Source: Pannonibacter phragmitetus DSM 14782
GTDB taxonomy: Bacteria > Pseudomonadota > Alphaproteobacteria > Rhizobiales > Stappiaceae
Assembly (NCBI RefSeq): GCF_000382365.1
Contig: NZ_KB908222.1
Span: 1 to 64,000, forward strand
Direction of reading: 5' to 3'
Length of the DNA stretch: 64,000 nucleotides
The notes beneath the pieces were generated by a model that was not told the DNA's origin, did not search any database, and saw nothing but the letters and a program-made list of their open reading frames with translations. The stretch's first letter is position 1. Each line of letters begins with the position of its first letter. A program made the position numbers and the translations under genes. Below are positions 7,295-15,842 of this stretch, in pieces.

Positions 7295-9469
7295 TCACTG
7301 CGCCCCCGTCTGGATGAGATCCGCGTAGGCACCATTGGCGGCCATCAGGCTGTCATGGGTGCCGCGCTCGACGATTTCGCCCCGCTCCATCACGATGATC
7401 TCCGAGCAATCGCGCACGGTGCTGAGCCGGTGGGCGATGATGATGCAGGTGCAGCCACGGCGGCGCAGGTTGTCATCGATGGCCTTTTCCGTCTGCGGAT
7501 CGAGGGCGGCGGTGGCTTCATCCAGCACAAGAATGGCTGGGTCGCCGACAAGGGCGCGGGCCAGTTCCAGCCGCTGGCGCTGGCCGCCGGAGAAGTTGCG
7601 CCCGCCTTCCTCCACATGAGCGTCGAGTTCGCCGGGGCGCGACACGATGTCATCAAGGATCGCAGCATCTTCCAGCGCCCGGGTGATGGCATCATCGGGC
7701 ACATCCGGGTTCCACAGCGTCAGGTTCTCGCGCACGGTGCCTTCAAAGAGGAAGATGTCCTGATCCACATAGGCAATGTTCGCCGCACGCTGAAACTGGT
7801 CCATTTGGGAAAGCGGCACGCCATCAAGGCGGATTTCCCCTTTCCAGGGCGCCACGAGCCCGCAGATCAGCCGCCCCAGCGTGGACTTGCCGCAGCCCGA
7901 GCGGCCGACAAGGGCGATGCGCTCGCCCGGACGGGCGGACAGGGAAATGCGCTCGAACAGCGGCTCATCCAGCGGATTGTAGCCATAGCGGATGGCATCC
8001 ACTTCCAGGGCGCCGCTCATCAGCCGGGAAGCGCCACCAGCCGGGCTCTGCGTCAGCGGATCGGGCTGGTTGCGCATGGCGTCATCGACGCGGTTGAGAT
8101 CGGCGCGGATGTTGGCAAGCTTCGGCGACAAGGCCACGAGGCTGACAAGCGGCGCGGAGAAGCTGGCAGCCAGAAGCTGGAAGGCCACGAGATCGCCCAG
8201 CGTCATCGCGCCCTGCATCACGCGGAAGGCGCCAGCACCCAGAATGGCCACATCCACCAGGCCGGTGAGCAGCGCCGGGGCCAGCGAGGTGATCAGCGCC
8301 CGCGAGCCCGATTCCTGCACCGCATTGAGCAGCCTTGCATGAATGCCTGCCCAGCGCCCGAAGGAGGAGGTTTCAAGGCCCGAAGCCTTGATGGTCTCAA
8401 TGTTGTAGATGAGGCCGACCGTGGTGCCGCCTAGCTTGCCGTGCTCCACGGCAAGACGAATGGAGGATTGCTTCAGCCGCTCCTGCACCACGCGCAGCAC
8501 CACGAGGTTCGGCAGGCTGAGGGCAATGGTCAGCGCACCTAACACCGGATCATAGCTGACCAGCACCACGGCAAAGAAGGCCAGCGTGCCCCAGTTCAGC
8601 ACCGCATTGGCCATGTCGGCGGAGATGACCTCCGCCACCCGCTCGCTTGCCTCGACGCGGGAGGCAATCTCACCGGCACTGCGCTGGGAGAAGAAGGACA
8701 TAGGCAGATGCAGCACACGCCAGACGAAGGCGCCCGCGCCGGAGATCGTCAGCTTGGTGCGCAATCTCAGGATCAGCGACGAGCGCAGCCATGTGAGGCC
8801 GGTCTTGATCAGGGCCGTCAGACCCAGTGCAATCAGCAGCGGACGCGTCAGATGCTCCTGCTGCTGCATCAGGATGCCATCGACAAAGATCTTGGCGAAG
8901 ACCGGCAGCACCACGCCGGGAATGACAAGCGCAAGGCTCAGAAGCCCGATCAGCCACAGCGCCCCATGGGACGATGAAACACGCACGCGGAAGGCGGACA
9001 GCAGCCCCTCGGGCTTGCGCGTCCTGCGGAAGGCATCCGTCTTTTCGAAGGTCAGCACCACACCAGTGAAGGCTTCGCTCAGCTCCTCACGGGTGATGAC
9101 ACGCGGCCCCAGCGCCGGATCGTTAATATAGGCATGGGTCTCCGTCATGCCCTCGAAAACCACATAGTGGTTGAAGTTCCAGTGCAGGATGGCAGGCCAG
9201 GGCAGATCGGTCAGCGCCTCCGGCTCCTTGCGGAAACCCTTGGCGGTGAAGCCATATTGCCGGGCAGCCTTCAGCAGGCTGCTGGCCTTGGAGCCATCGC
9301 GCGAAACGCCGCAGGCAACGCGCAACTGTTCCAGCGGAATCCAGGCCCCGTGATGGGCGAGGATCATGGCAAGGCTGGCCGCACCGCATTCCACCGCCTC
9401 CATCTGCAGGATGGACGGCGTGGCCTTGCGGCGGCGCTTTGCGGGTTTGGGGGGCGTGTCCGTGCTCAT
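7295..9469 (-). CDS. NHLM-type ABC transporter with N-terminal C39 leader peptidase
   Basis: A 724-residue peptidase-containing ABC transporter. The C39 cysteine-protease domain has the catalytic cysteine C28 in QMEAVECGAAS, histidine H101 in NFNHYVVF and aspartate D117 in INDPALG. All three catalytic residues are present, so it should be active and cleave precursor leaders after a double-glycine-type site. A membrane domain follows, then an ATPase with Walker A GRSGCGKST, signature FSGGQRQRLELARA and Walker B ILVLDEATAALD. A GTG at 9481 is an alternative start. It is the leader-removing and exporting half of the RiPP transporter. The gene directly follows the HlyD gene. Confidence 0.93.
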   Translation of the reverse strand: MSTDTPPKPAKRRRKATPSILQMEAVECGAASLAMILAHHGAWIPLEQLRVACGVSRDGSKASSLLKAARQYGFTAKGFRKEPEALTDLPWPAILHWNFNHYVVFEGMTETHAYINDPALGPRVITREELSEAFTGVVLTFEKTDAFRRTRKPEGLLSAFRVRVSSSHGALWLIGLLSLALVIPGVVLPVFAKIFVDGILMQQQEHLTRPLLIALGLTALIKTGLTWLRSSLILRLRTKLTISGAGAFVWRVLHLPMSFFSQRSAGEIASRVEASERVAEVISADMANAVLNWGTLAFFAVVLVSYDPVLGALTIALSLPNLVVLRVVQERLKQSSIRLAVEHGKLGGTTVGLIYNIETIKASGLETSSFGRWAGIHARLLNAVQESGSRALITSLAPALLTGLVDVAILGAGAFRVMQGAMTLGDLVAFQLLAASFSAPLVSLVALSPKLANIRADLNRVDDAMRNQPDPLTQSPAGGASRLMSGALEVDAIRYGYNPLDEPLFERISLSARPGERIALVGRSGCGKSTLGRLICGLVAPWKGEIRLDGVPLSQMDQFQRAANIAYVDQDIFLFEGTVRENLTLWNPDVPDDAITRALEDAAILDDIVSRPGELDAHVEEGGRNFSGGQRQRLELARALVGDPAILVLDEATAALDPQTEKAIDDNLRRRGCTCIIIAHRLSTVRDCSEIIVMERGEIVERGTHDSLMAANGAYADLIQTGAQ

Positions 9470-9477
9470 GCGGCCGC

Positions 9478-10782
9478 TCACCCTGCCAGCCCCGAGACCT
9501 TGCGCAGCCAGGGAATGACGTAGCTGATCGGGCGCCGCCAGGCGACGGTCACTTCCGCTTCGGCCAACGAGCCGCTGCTGAACTGCTGCTCAGGCCCGGA
9601 GCCGCCGCTCCAGGCAAAGCCGCTCGGCGTATTGGCGTCCGGCGTCAGCAGCACACGAGCGGCAAAGGGCGCGCCCTTGGAAGAGAAGCTCTGCACCAGC
9701 TGGTCATTGCGCAGGATGGCCTGCATCGCCTGGGCCGTGGTGGGGAAGTCGGAAACCGCCGCCACCGTGCCTTCCATCATGCCATATTCCTCGCGCCGAA
9801 CCGTGGAGGGTGCAATCTGCACCGGCATGCCGGCGACCACGCGCTTGCCATCATTGGGCGGAAGGTACAGCAGCAGCTCCAGCCCGGCCGCCCCGCTCTC
9901 GATGCTCAGCAGCGCCTGCCCCGGCGCGATGCGGGTGCCGGGCACGGCCTTCCACTCCACCACGCGGCCATTTGCCGGGCTGGTGATGGTTTCCTGCTGG
10001 CGCAGCTGGATTTCCAGTTCGGCCTTCTGCCGCTCGGCATCAGCCAGCCGTTCCTCGGAGGAGCGGATATCCCGGTCGTTGGAATTGCGCTGCACGATGG
10101 CGTCACTTTCCACCTGCGAGATCTGACTGCGCGCTTCCAGTTCGCTCTGCCGCGCTTCGGCCAACGCCCTGCGGGTTTCCAGCAGCTGCTGCCATGTAAT
10201 CAGGCGGCGGTCGAACAGCGCCGTATCGCGCTTTTCCTGCTCGTCCAGCACCCGCACCCGCTCCTGCGCATCGCTGACACGCATGGTCAGGGCGTTGACG
10301 CGGGCCGTCTGTGTCTGATCGGCGGCACGGGTGCGCTCCGCCACCTGCCCTTTCAGTTCCTCCAGAAGCGCCTTGCGCTCCGCGATCACCGCGTTGATGT
10401 TGTCGAGCTGCTGGCGCAGGGCGGGCTGGATCACCCGTGCCACCACCTGCCCCTGCTGCACGCCGCCGCCGACCTCCACCAGAATATCCGTCAGCGTGCC
10501 GTCGCCGGTCGCCACCGCATCGACAACGCGCCCGCCCGTGGTGATCAGAATGCCGGAGCCTTTCACCCGTTCGGGCACACGCCCCAGAATGGACCAGCCA
10601 ATCGCCAGCGCAATGAGGGCAAACAGCGTCAGCATGGCCAGCAGGTCACGCGGGCGCGTCAGCGAGATCAGCTGATCCAGCTGCTCGGGAGAGGAAAGCC
10701 GGTCCAGCGCCGCCTGCCGGAACAGCCGGATGGCCTGATTGGACGCGCCGTCCTGCGGCGCCGGGCTCGGTTGCGATGACAT
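9478..10782 (-). CDS. HlyD-family periplasmic adaptor of the NHLP bacteriocin exporter
   Basis: A 434-residue membrane-fusion protein. There is a single transmembrane helix near residues 48-66 (LLAMLTLFALIALAIGW), then a lipoyl half (GRVVDAVATGDGTLTDILVE), a long coiled coil (about 130-270) rich in Ala, Glu, Arg and Gln, and the second barrel/lipoyl half (TSPANGRVVEWKAVPGTRI). Adaptors of this kind bridge an inner-membrane ABC exporter and an outer-membrane TolC-type channel. The gene lies between the TolC-like gene (16-base gap) and the C39 transporter gene, with overlapping ends, so the complex is encoded as one unit. Confidence 0.92.
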   Translation of the reverse strand: MSSQPSPAPQDGASNQAIRLFRQAALDRLSSPEQLDQLISLTRPRDLLAMLTLFALIALAIGWSILGRVPERVKGSGILITTGGRVVDAVATGDGTLTDILVEVGGGVQQGQVVARVIQPALRQQLDNINAVIAERKALLEELKGQVAERTRAADQTQTARVNALTMRVSDAQERVRVLDEQEKRDTALFDRRLITWQQLLETRRALAEARQSELEARSQISQVESDAIVQRNSNDRDIRSSEERLADAERQKAELEIQLRQQETITSPANGRVVEWKAVPGTRIAPGQALLSIESGAAGLELLLYLPPNDGKRVVAGMPVQIAPSTVRREEYGMMEGTVAAVSDFPTTAQAMQAILRNDQLVQSFSSKGAPFAARVLLTPDANTPSGFAWSGGSGPEQQFSSGSLAEAEVTVAWRRPISYVIPWLRKVSGLAG

Positions 10783-10797
10783 GGCCCCTGCCTTCTC

Positions 10798-12336
10798 TTA
10801 CTGCGCCGCAGCCGCAGTTGCGGCGGCTACGGTCTTCGTTCCGCTTGCGGACGGCGTTTCCTTCGGCTGCATCAGCAGCCTTGCATCTTCCGGCGACCAT
10901 CCCCCGCCCAGCGCCCGGTAAAGCGCGATGGCGGCCTGGAAGCGCGCAAGGCGCAGCTGTTCCAGACTGTCAGAGGCGGAGAAATATTCCCGCTGGGTGT
11001 TCAGCACCGTCGTCATGTCCACTTGCCCTGCCTCGAGCTGCTCCTGTGTCAGCTCATAGGCCCGGCGCGCCGCATCCACGGCCTTTCCGGCAATTGCCAG
11101 TTCCTCCCCGCTCGTGTTCAGCGCCACCAGCGCCTTCTCCACATCGGACAGCGAGGAGAGAACCGCCTGCTCGTAGGTGGCGATCAGCTCTTCCCGCCGG
11201 GCCTCGGCCCCCTTCATCTGCGCCGCCAGCCGGGGCGCATCAAAGAGCGGCTGGGTCAGCTGGCTGGTGAAGTTGGCAACCCCGGACGCAGGCGAAATCA
11301 GCGTGCTCGTGGTCAAGCTCTCGAAGCCGCGCTGAAGCGAGAAACTGAGGCTGGGCAGCATCGCCGCACGGGCAGCACCTACATCCTGCGAGGCAGCCAG
11401 AATCTGCGCTTCGGCCTGACGCACATCCGGCCGGCGGCTCAGCACATCCGAAGGCAGCCCGGCGGTCAGCGGGGGCAGCTTAAGGCCCTTCAGCCCGCCC
11501 TTGCCAAGGCTGACATTCCCCGGACGGGTGCCCACGAGCAGCGCCAGCGACAGTTCCGCCTGCGACGCCGACCTTCTGAGGCTGACGATCGCGGCCTCCT
11601 GCTGGCGCACCACGGTTTCCTGCTGGGCCAGCGTCACCTGTGTGGCCGACCCGGCCTCCACCCGCTCGCGGATGCTGTCCATCACCTTGCGGGCAAGCGT
11701 GAGGTTCTGCCGCGCAATCGCCAGCCGGTCACGCAGGGACAGCACGGTCACATAGGTCTGCGCCGTTTCCGCCGTCACAGCCAGACGTGTTGCGGCAAGC
11801 GCAAAGACACCTGCCTCCTCACGGCGGGCGGCGGCGGAGTAAAGCGCGGCATTCTTGCCCCAGAAGTCCAGTTCCCAGGAGGCGGACAGACCCGCGCGGC
11901 GCAGCTGCTGCTGTGGCAGGCGCCCGCTTTCCAGCCCCGCCGCCGTGGCTGAGGACCGGAATGTCGTGCTTGTCCCGCTCAGCGCACCTGACGGCAAAAG
12001 CCCCGTACCGGCCTGCAACGCACCCCATTCCGCCTGACGGACGCGGGCAATCGCGGCGGCAATATCCTTGCTCCCCTCCTCGGCACGGGAAACAAGCGCG
12101 GCAAGCTCCGGCGAGCCAAAGGCGGCCCAGAACGCGGGCGCGGCAGCCGGCGCGCGCATCAACGCCTCACTGCGCGGGTCCTGATGGATATAGGCGGACG
12201 GCATCGCCGGAGAAAAGTCATCGGCCGGCACAAGCGGGTTGCCGACCAGCGCGCAGCCGGACAGCAGGGCACCCAGAAGCCCCACGGCCCCTGCGCGCCT
12301 CACCCCGGCAAGCGGGAGCGAAATCCCGTTACGCAT
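10798..12336 (-). CDS. NodT/TolC-family outer-membrane efflux lipoprotein
   Basis: A 512-residue outer-membrane factor. The N-terminus is a lipoprotein signal peptide with lipobox LLSGC (cysteine 28). Two repeats of the OEP domain follow, with long amphipathic helices (for example RVRQAEWGALQAGTGLLPSG and the RRPDVRQAEAQILAASQDVG region). This is the NodT/OprM class more usual in RND pumps, here serving an ABC-HlyD exporter. Start 12336 is chosen over in-frame starts upstream because it begins the signal peptide and has GGAG seven bases before it. It is the first gene of the five-gene leftward export operon. Confidence 0.92.
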   Translation of the reverse strand: MRNGISLPLAGVRRAGAVGLLGALLSGCALVGNPLVPADDFSPAMPSAYIHQDPRSEALMRAPAAAPAFWAAFGSPELAALVSRAEEGSKDIAAAIARVRQAEWGALQAGTGLLPSGALSGTSTTFRSSATAAGLESGRLPQQQLRRAGLSASWELDFWGKNAALYSAAARREEAGVFALAATRLAVTAETAQTYVTVLSLRDRLAIARQNLTLARKVMDSIRERVEAGSATQVTLAQQETVVRQQEAAIVSLRRSASQAELSLALLVGTRPGNVSLGKGGLKGLKLPPLTAGLPSDVLSRRPDVRQAEAQILAASQDVGAARAAMLPSLSFSLQRGFESLTTSTLISPASGVANFTSQLTQPLFDAPRLAAQMKGAEARREELIATYEQAVLSSLSDVEKALVALNTSGEELAIAGKAVDAARRAYELTQEQLEAGQVDMTTVLNTQREYFSASDSLEQLRLARFQAAIALYRALGGGWSPEDARLLMQPKETPSASGTKTVAAATAAAAQ

Positions 12337-12771
12337 CACTCCAAGCCGCCCGACACGCCACATACCAGCCCCACATTCCCCAAACACGTAACACCCGGCG
12401 GCGGAGCAACCCCGAAAGCACCCAAAAAACGCCAGCCGCATCCAGCACCAACGATGAGGCACTGGCAATCCCGGCCACACACAATACACACCGAAAACCA
12501 CACAAGAGAACTATTCAAGAGCGTCAAAAATCATCTGGTGATTAAGCAAAAACAAACAAAAAATACTCGATATCAAAGGAATGTCATCAATAATAAGAAT
12601 ATACATACATGATAATATTTCATGAACTTGAAACATCAACGGCCATTGATATTCCACTACTTCAGCACATCAAATTACGTGGTATCAATATCGAACAGAG
12701 TACGTGCGATCGTAGAAGCCTTTGCCAAGCGCAAGAGGCTCGCCAGCGAAAGCCGGTCTGGAGATCACCTG
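12337..12771. promoter_or_regulatory. AT-rich divergent promoter region
   Basis: The space between the export operon (leftward) and the regulator gene (rightward) includes a strikingly AT-rich stretch at about 12500-12680 in an otherwise GC-rich window. It is the only plausible place for promoters of both units. I see no clear palindromic operator. The reading frame of the regulator is open back to 12622, but that part lacks a ribosome site. Confidence 0.5.
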
Positions 12772-13797
12772 ATGAATGCTGCAGCCCCTCTCAAGCACCC
12801 TGTTCCGGGCACGCTCAGTGCCACGGCTGGATGCCTGTGGGAGGGTGCGGAGCCCCAGAACGCTTCAGCCCTTGAGATCCTCAACGCCGGACAGCAGACC
12901 ATCACGCCACCTGTCCGCGACGCCGTTGTCCAGAACCTCGTGTCCCTTTTCCGCGGTGACTATCTGCTGGCACGGCTGATGCTGGAAGAAGGCCGCTTCA
13001 TGGTGTTTCAGGCCATCCTGTGCCTGAGCGCCGCGCAGAACCCGGAAGACAGGGACAGCTGGCTGACACTCGGGCGACTTCAGGCCCGCCTCTCCTCGTC
13101 AGGCATGACCAGCCGCAACCGGATCGAGGCCCTGGTGGCCATTTTCGAGCGCTATGGCTTCATCGAACGGCGCAAGGCGGAGGAGGATCTGCGGATCAGC
13201 ATCCTGATGCCCACGGCCCGCATGTGGTCCGCTGACGCGCTCTTCACCGGGATGCACCTGTCCCCCCTGTGCCTGCAGCCGGATCAGGGAGACCAGTCGG
13301 CGGCGGCAAGCCAGCTTCTGGCCCGCCTCAGCCATACCGGCGAAACGGGCAGCGGGGCAAACGGCAGCCTGCACCAGCATGCGGACCCGATGGCACCGGC
13401 CTGGTCAGAGCGCAGCATCGCTCCGGCAACGGCAGGCCATCGCAACTGGCGCCGCGGCTTTGCCCCCCTGCTGCAGGATTACTTCAGCATGCGGATGCAG
13501 CACCGCTCCGTCTCGGCGCTGGCAGAGCGGGACGGTGGCTATCTTACACTTTTGATGCTGCTGCATGAAGCAGCCCAAACCGGCAGCAGCCGCATCCAGA
13601 TGGGCTATGAAGCCATCTCCGAGCATGCCGGCATTTCCAGAACCCACGCCCGCCTGCTGATGGAGCAGGCCGAAACGCTGGGCCTCGTTCAACTGCACGC
13701 ACGCGGCGGCCGCGACATCGAAGTCCGGCAGAGCGCCTGGGACGCGATGGACAGCTGGCTCACCGGCAACTTTGCTTACCTGCTGGCGACTGACTGA
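12772..13797 (+). CDS. Putative regulator with two winged-helix domains, in the RiPP cluster
   Basis: A 341-residue protein I cannot assign to a named family. Two segments look like winged-helix DNA-binding domains. One is around residues 60-165 (AILCLSAAQNPEDRDSWLTL then SRNRIEALVAIFERYGFIER). The other is around 240-320 (MGYEAISEHAGISRTHARLL then EQAETLGLVQLHARGGRD), in the style of MarR/PadR-like proteins. The linker is low-complexity and polar. The start at 12772 has GGAG eight bases upstream; an in-frame ATG at 12622 would add 50 residues from AT-rich sequence. It sits alone between the exporter operon and the precursor genes, so a cluster-specific regulator is the likeliest role. That role is inference. 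Confidence 0.65.
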   Translation: MNAAAPLKHPVPGTLSATAGCLWEGAEPQNASALEILNAGQQTITPPVRDAVVQNLVSLFRGDYLLARLMLEEGRFMVFQAILCLSAAQNPEDRDSWLTLGRLQARLSSSGMTSRNRIEALVAIFERYGFIERRKAEEDLRISILMPTARMWSADALFTGMHLSPLCLQPDQGDQSAAASQLLARLSHTGETGSGANGSLHQHADPMAPAWSERSIAPATAGHRNWRRGFAPLLQDYFSMRMQHRSVSALAERDGGYLTLLMLLHEAAQTGSSRIQMGYEAISEHAGISRTHARLLMEQAETLGLVQLHARGGRDIEVRQSAWDAMDSWLTGNFAYLLATD

Positions 13798-13811
13798 CCT
13801 CAGACATGAGA

Positions 13812-13839
13812 AAGGCGCCCGCCGGCTGGCAGGCGCCTT
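13812..13839. terminator. Bidirectional terminator between regulator and precursor genes
   Basis: AAGGCGCC (13812-13819) and GGCGCCTT (13832-13839) form a stem in the 57-base gap between two convergent genes. It probably ends both the regulator transcript and the precursor transcript. Confidence 0.7.
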
Positions 13840-13854
13840 CTGTTCTGCTGCCCC

Positions 13855-14196
13855 TCAGGGGCGTACGGACTGAAAGCGGATGAAAGAATTCAGCACGGTC
13901 AGCAAAGATACCAGATTGTCGGAGACACCCACGCCAGCCGAAACCCGTGCCAGCTGATCATCGGTAAGCGCCCCGTCATCCACTGCGGGCGGGAGCACGA
14001 GGACAGCTTCTCCGGCTTTCTCCTCGATCACCCGGATCGAAAGCCCGCCGAAACCGTCTACACCGAGCAGCTTGCCAAGCGCCGCCTGCGGATCGGCCTT
14101 CAATGCCTCGCGGAAGGGCGCATCTTCATCAGCCCTGGCTGCGGCAATGGCCTGCAGCCGGCTTTTCACCTCAGAGATTTGATCCAGAACCTGCAT
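13855..14196 (-). CDS. NHLP-family RiPP precursor peptide 1
   Basis: A 113-residue precursor with a nitrile-hydratase-alpha-like leader. The leader carries FREALKADPQAALGKLLGVD (28-47), then IRVIEEKAGEAVLVLPP, and ends DGALTDDQLARVSAG (74-88). C39 cleavage after A87-G88 would release a 25-residue core that begins VGVSDNLVSLL and ends FQSVRP. The core has no Cys or Lys but has several Ser/Thr and two Arg, and is mostly hydrophobic. The ATG at 14196 fits the ribosome site (AGGGAG, eight bases); another ATG at 14202 is too close. It is the second gene of a two-gene leftward unit, 39 bases after precursor 2. Confidence 0.9.
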   Translation of the reverse strand: MQVLDQISEVKSRLQAIAAARADEDAPFREALKADPQAALGKLLGVDGFGGLSIRVIEEKAGEAVLVLPPAVDDGALTDDQLARVSAGVGVSDNLVSLLTVLNSFIRFQSVRP

Positions 14197-14235
14197 GGTC
14201 ATCACTCCCTGTCACTGACTTAGGAACAGCTTCCG

Positions 14236-14583
14236 TCAATTGCCGGAATCACGAATGATCTTGACGATGGTGCCGCGCTGGCCGCCCCGCGGATCAGGGC
14301 AGGGGTTGCCCTCGGCGCCGCCTGCTGCGTAGTCCAGAATTTCATCTGGCAGCTCGTCCTGCGCGATGGCACGCGGCAGCACCAGAACCACTTCGCCCGG
14401 CACCTCTTCCAGAACACGGATCTTGAAACCGGGGATCGGATCAACGCCGATCAGTTGCTTCAGCGCCGCGCGCGGGTCCTGCAGCAACAGCTTGCGGAAG
14501 GCCTCGTCGGACTGCGCCTTCTCGATCAGCGCGCGCTCGATGTGCTGACGGGCCTGCGTCATGGGATCGGGAACGTGGGACAT
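14236..14583 (-). CDS. NHLP-family RiPP precursor peptide 2
   Basis: A 115-residue precursor whose leader is clearly paralogous to precursor 1. It contains FRKLLLQDPRAALKQLIGVD (29-48), IRVLEEVPGEVVLVLPRA and DELPDEILDYAAGG (76-89). A double glycine at 88-89 marks the cleavage site. The 26-residue core differs completely from that of precursor 1. It begins AEGNPCPDPRGG and ends TIVKIIRDSGN, with a single cysteine (C95) and a single lysine (K108). A lysine side chain is one of the known acylation targets of NHLP-associated GNAT enzymes, so K108 is the obvious candidate site. Start 14583 has GGAG five bases upstream. Confidence 0.9.
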   Translation of the reverse strand: MSHVPDPMTQARQHIERALIEKAQSDEAFRKLLLQDPRAALKQLIGVDPIPGFKIRVLEEVPGEVVLVLPRAIAQDELPDEILDYAAGGAEGNPCPDPRGGQRGTIVKIIRDSGN

Positions 14584-14846
14584 TTTCACTCCGCCTTTGC
14601 GTTGGAAAGACAATCAGGGGCCTGCCGGTGCGGCGGGCCAAGCCAGTCATCCTGCATGCCGGGCTTCAGGGCCCTCGGAAGGCGCCCAGAGTGCAGAAAT
14701 CATCTGATGGCTGTTATAGGCGCGGCGGATGGCACAGAGACGGATTGGACCTCAAAAGTGCCAAAACAAACCGCCGCGCCTGCGCTAGTAAGGAGGCAGA
14801 CAAGCCGGGCCGCCGCGGGGCGGCCGGTATATGGCGGCAGGCCCGA
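14584..14846. promoter_or_regulatory. Divergent intergenic region between precursors and GNAT genes
   Basis: This 263-base gap should hold back-to-back promoters for the leftward precursors and the rightward GNAT pair. The GNAT reading frame stays open upstream of 14847 but encodes an arginine-rich, unconserved stretch, so I treat it as noncoding. I see no convincing operator. Confidence 0.45.
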
Positions 14847-15803
14847 ATGGACACCATGACAGCACAGGATCAGGGCACGCAGGTGCCGCAGATCCGCGAA
14901 ACCAGACCCGAAGAAGCACCAGCCCTTGCCGCGCTGACCGCAGGCGCCCTGCAGTGGATGCTTGCCGCGCCCACTGAGAACATGCGTGTGCTGCGCCTTG
15001 CCGCCTACATCGGCGATGAGCCCGCCGGACTGGTCCTCTCATGTGCGGGCGAAGGCGGCCTGCAGGAGCTCTCCTCCATCATGGTGGCACCGAAGTGGCG
15101 TGGCCGGGGCATCGCGATGATGCTGTTGGCGCGGCTGAGCCAGACCCTGCACAAGGGCGGGCGGCGGGGCCTCTATGCCCGCTGGTCCAGCCGCCTGCCG
15201 CGCGCGGCCGAGTTTGCCCGGCTGCTGGCCTCCTCCGGATGGGGCCAGCCCGAGGTCTCGCGCCGCCGCATGTCATGGCGCATTGGTGACTGGCCAAAAG
15301 GCTTTCCCCTGCGCGACCGCATCCTGACGCGGCTGGAGGCAAAGGGGCTGCGCTGCGTCCGCCTTGACAGTCTGGATGATGCCAGACGCCAGCAGCTTGT
15401 GCAGGGGGGACAGGATCTGATTGCGCAGGGACGTGCGCCGGAGTGGTCCAACCCCGCATACTGGGCGCAAGGCGAAGGGGCAGGCCTCAGCCAGATCCTG
15501 TTTGACGGGACAGGCGCGGTTCAAGGCTGGCTCGTGTGCGTCCAGCAATCCGCCTTCCAGCGCTGGTATATTCCGCAGGGCTGGGTTGTGCGCGAGCGTG
15601 TCCAGCAAGGCTGGCTTCTGGGCGGCGTCGCACGGCTGCTGCAGGTGCTGGAGGAAGAGGCCGGCCCCGACACCCTTCTCATCTGCCAGCCGCCCGCCGA
15701 TGTGCCCGGCGGCATGGAGCAGATGCTCTACAAGCACTTTGGCAGCCACGCGGCTTCCACCGACTACCTCTTCGAGAGCGAGTACATATTCAGCGCAGAC
15801 TGA
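14847..15803 (+). CDS. GNAT-family acyltransferase, candidate RiPP maturase (intact acyl-CoA loop)
   Basis: A 318-residue protein with an N-terminal GNAT domain. Motif A reads SSIMVAPKWRGRGIAMMLL, with the acyl-CoA pyrophosphate loop RGRGIA at 85-90. A second GNAT-like half follows (about 165-318) without that loop. Length and context (NHLP precursors, no other maturase) match the GNAT-like maturases that attach fatty acyl groups to Lys or Orn side chains in selidamides. The specific acyl donor and target cannot be read from the sequence. The start could be 14847 or 14856. The protein is a paralogue of the next gene along its whole length: both have PxW-xP-xW, GWL, RW-xxP-xGW and LEE-xxGP blocks at matching positions. 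Confidence 0.82.
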   Translation: MDTMTAQDQGTQVPQIRETRPEEAPALAALTAGALQWMLAAPTENMRVLRLAAYIGDEPAGLVLSCAGEGGLQELSSIMVAPKWRGRGIAMMLLARLSQTLHKGGRRGLYARWSSRLPRAAEFARLLASSGWGQPEVSRRRMSWRIGDWPKGFPLRDRILTRLEAKGLRCVRLDSLDDARRQQLVQGGQDLIAQGRAPEWSNPAYWAQGEGAGLSQILFDGTGAVQGWLVCVQQSAFQRWYIPQGWVVRERVQQGWLLGGVARLLQVLEEEAGPDTLLICQPPADVPGGMEQMLYKHFGSHAASTDYLFESEYIFSAD

Positions 15804-15842
15804 ATGCTCCGGAGCCCGTACAACACCACTGTGAGCACATGA

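Noticed and set aside
12622-12771. Longer start of the regulator gene
   Set aside because: AT-rich stretch with no ribosome site; GGAG supports 12772.
14628-14846. N-terminal extension of the first GNAT
   Set aside because: The frame is open but the extra 73 residues are arginine-rich and unconserved, and the start at 14847 lies directly before the GNAT domain.
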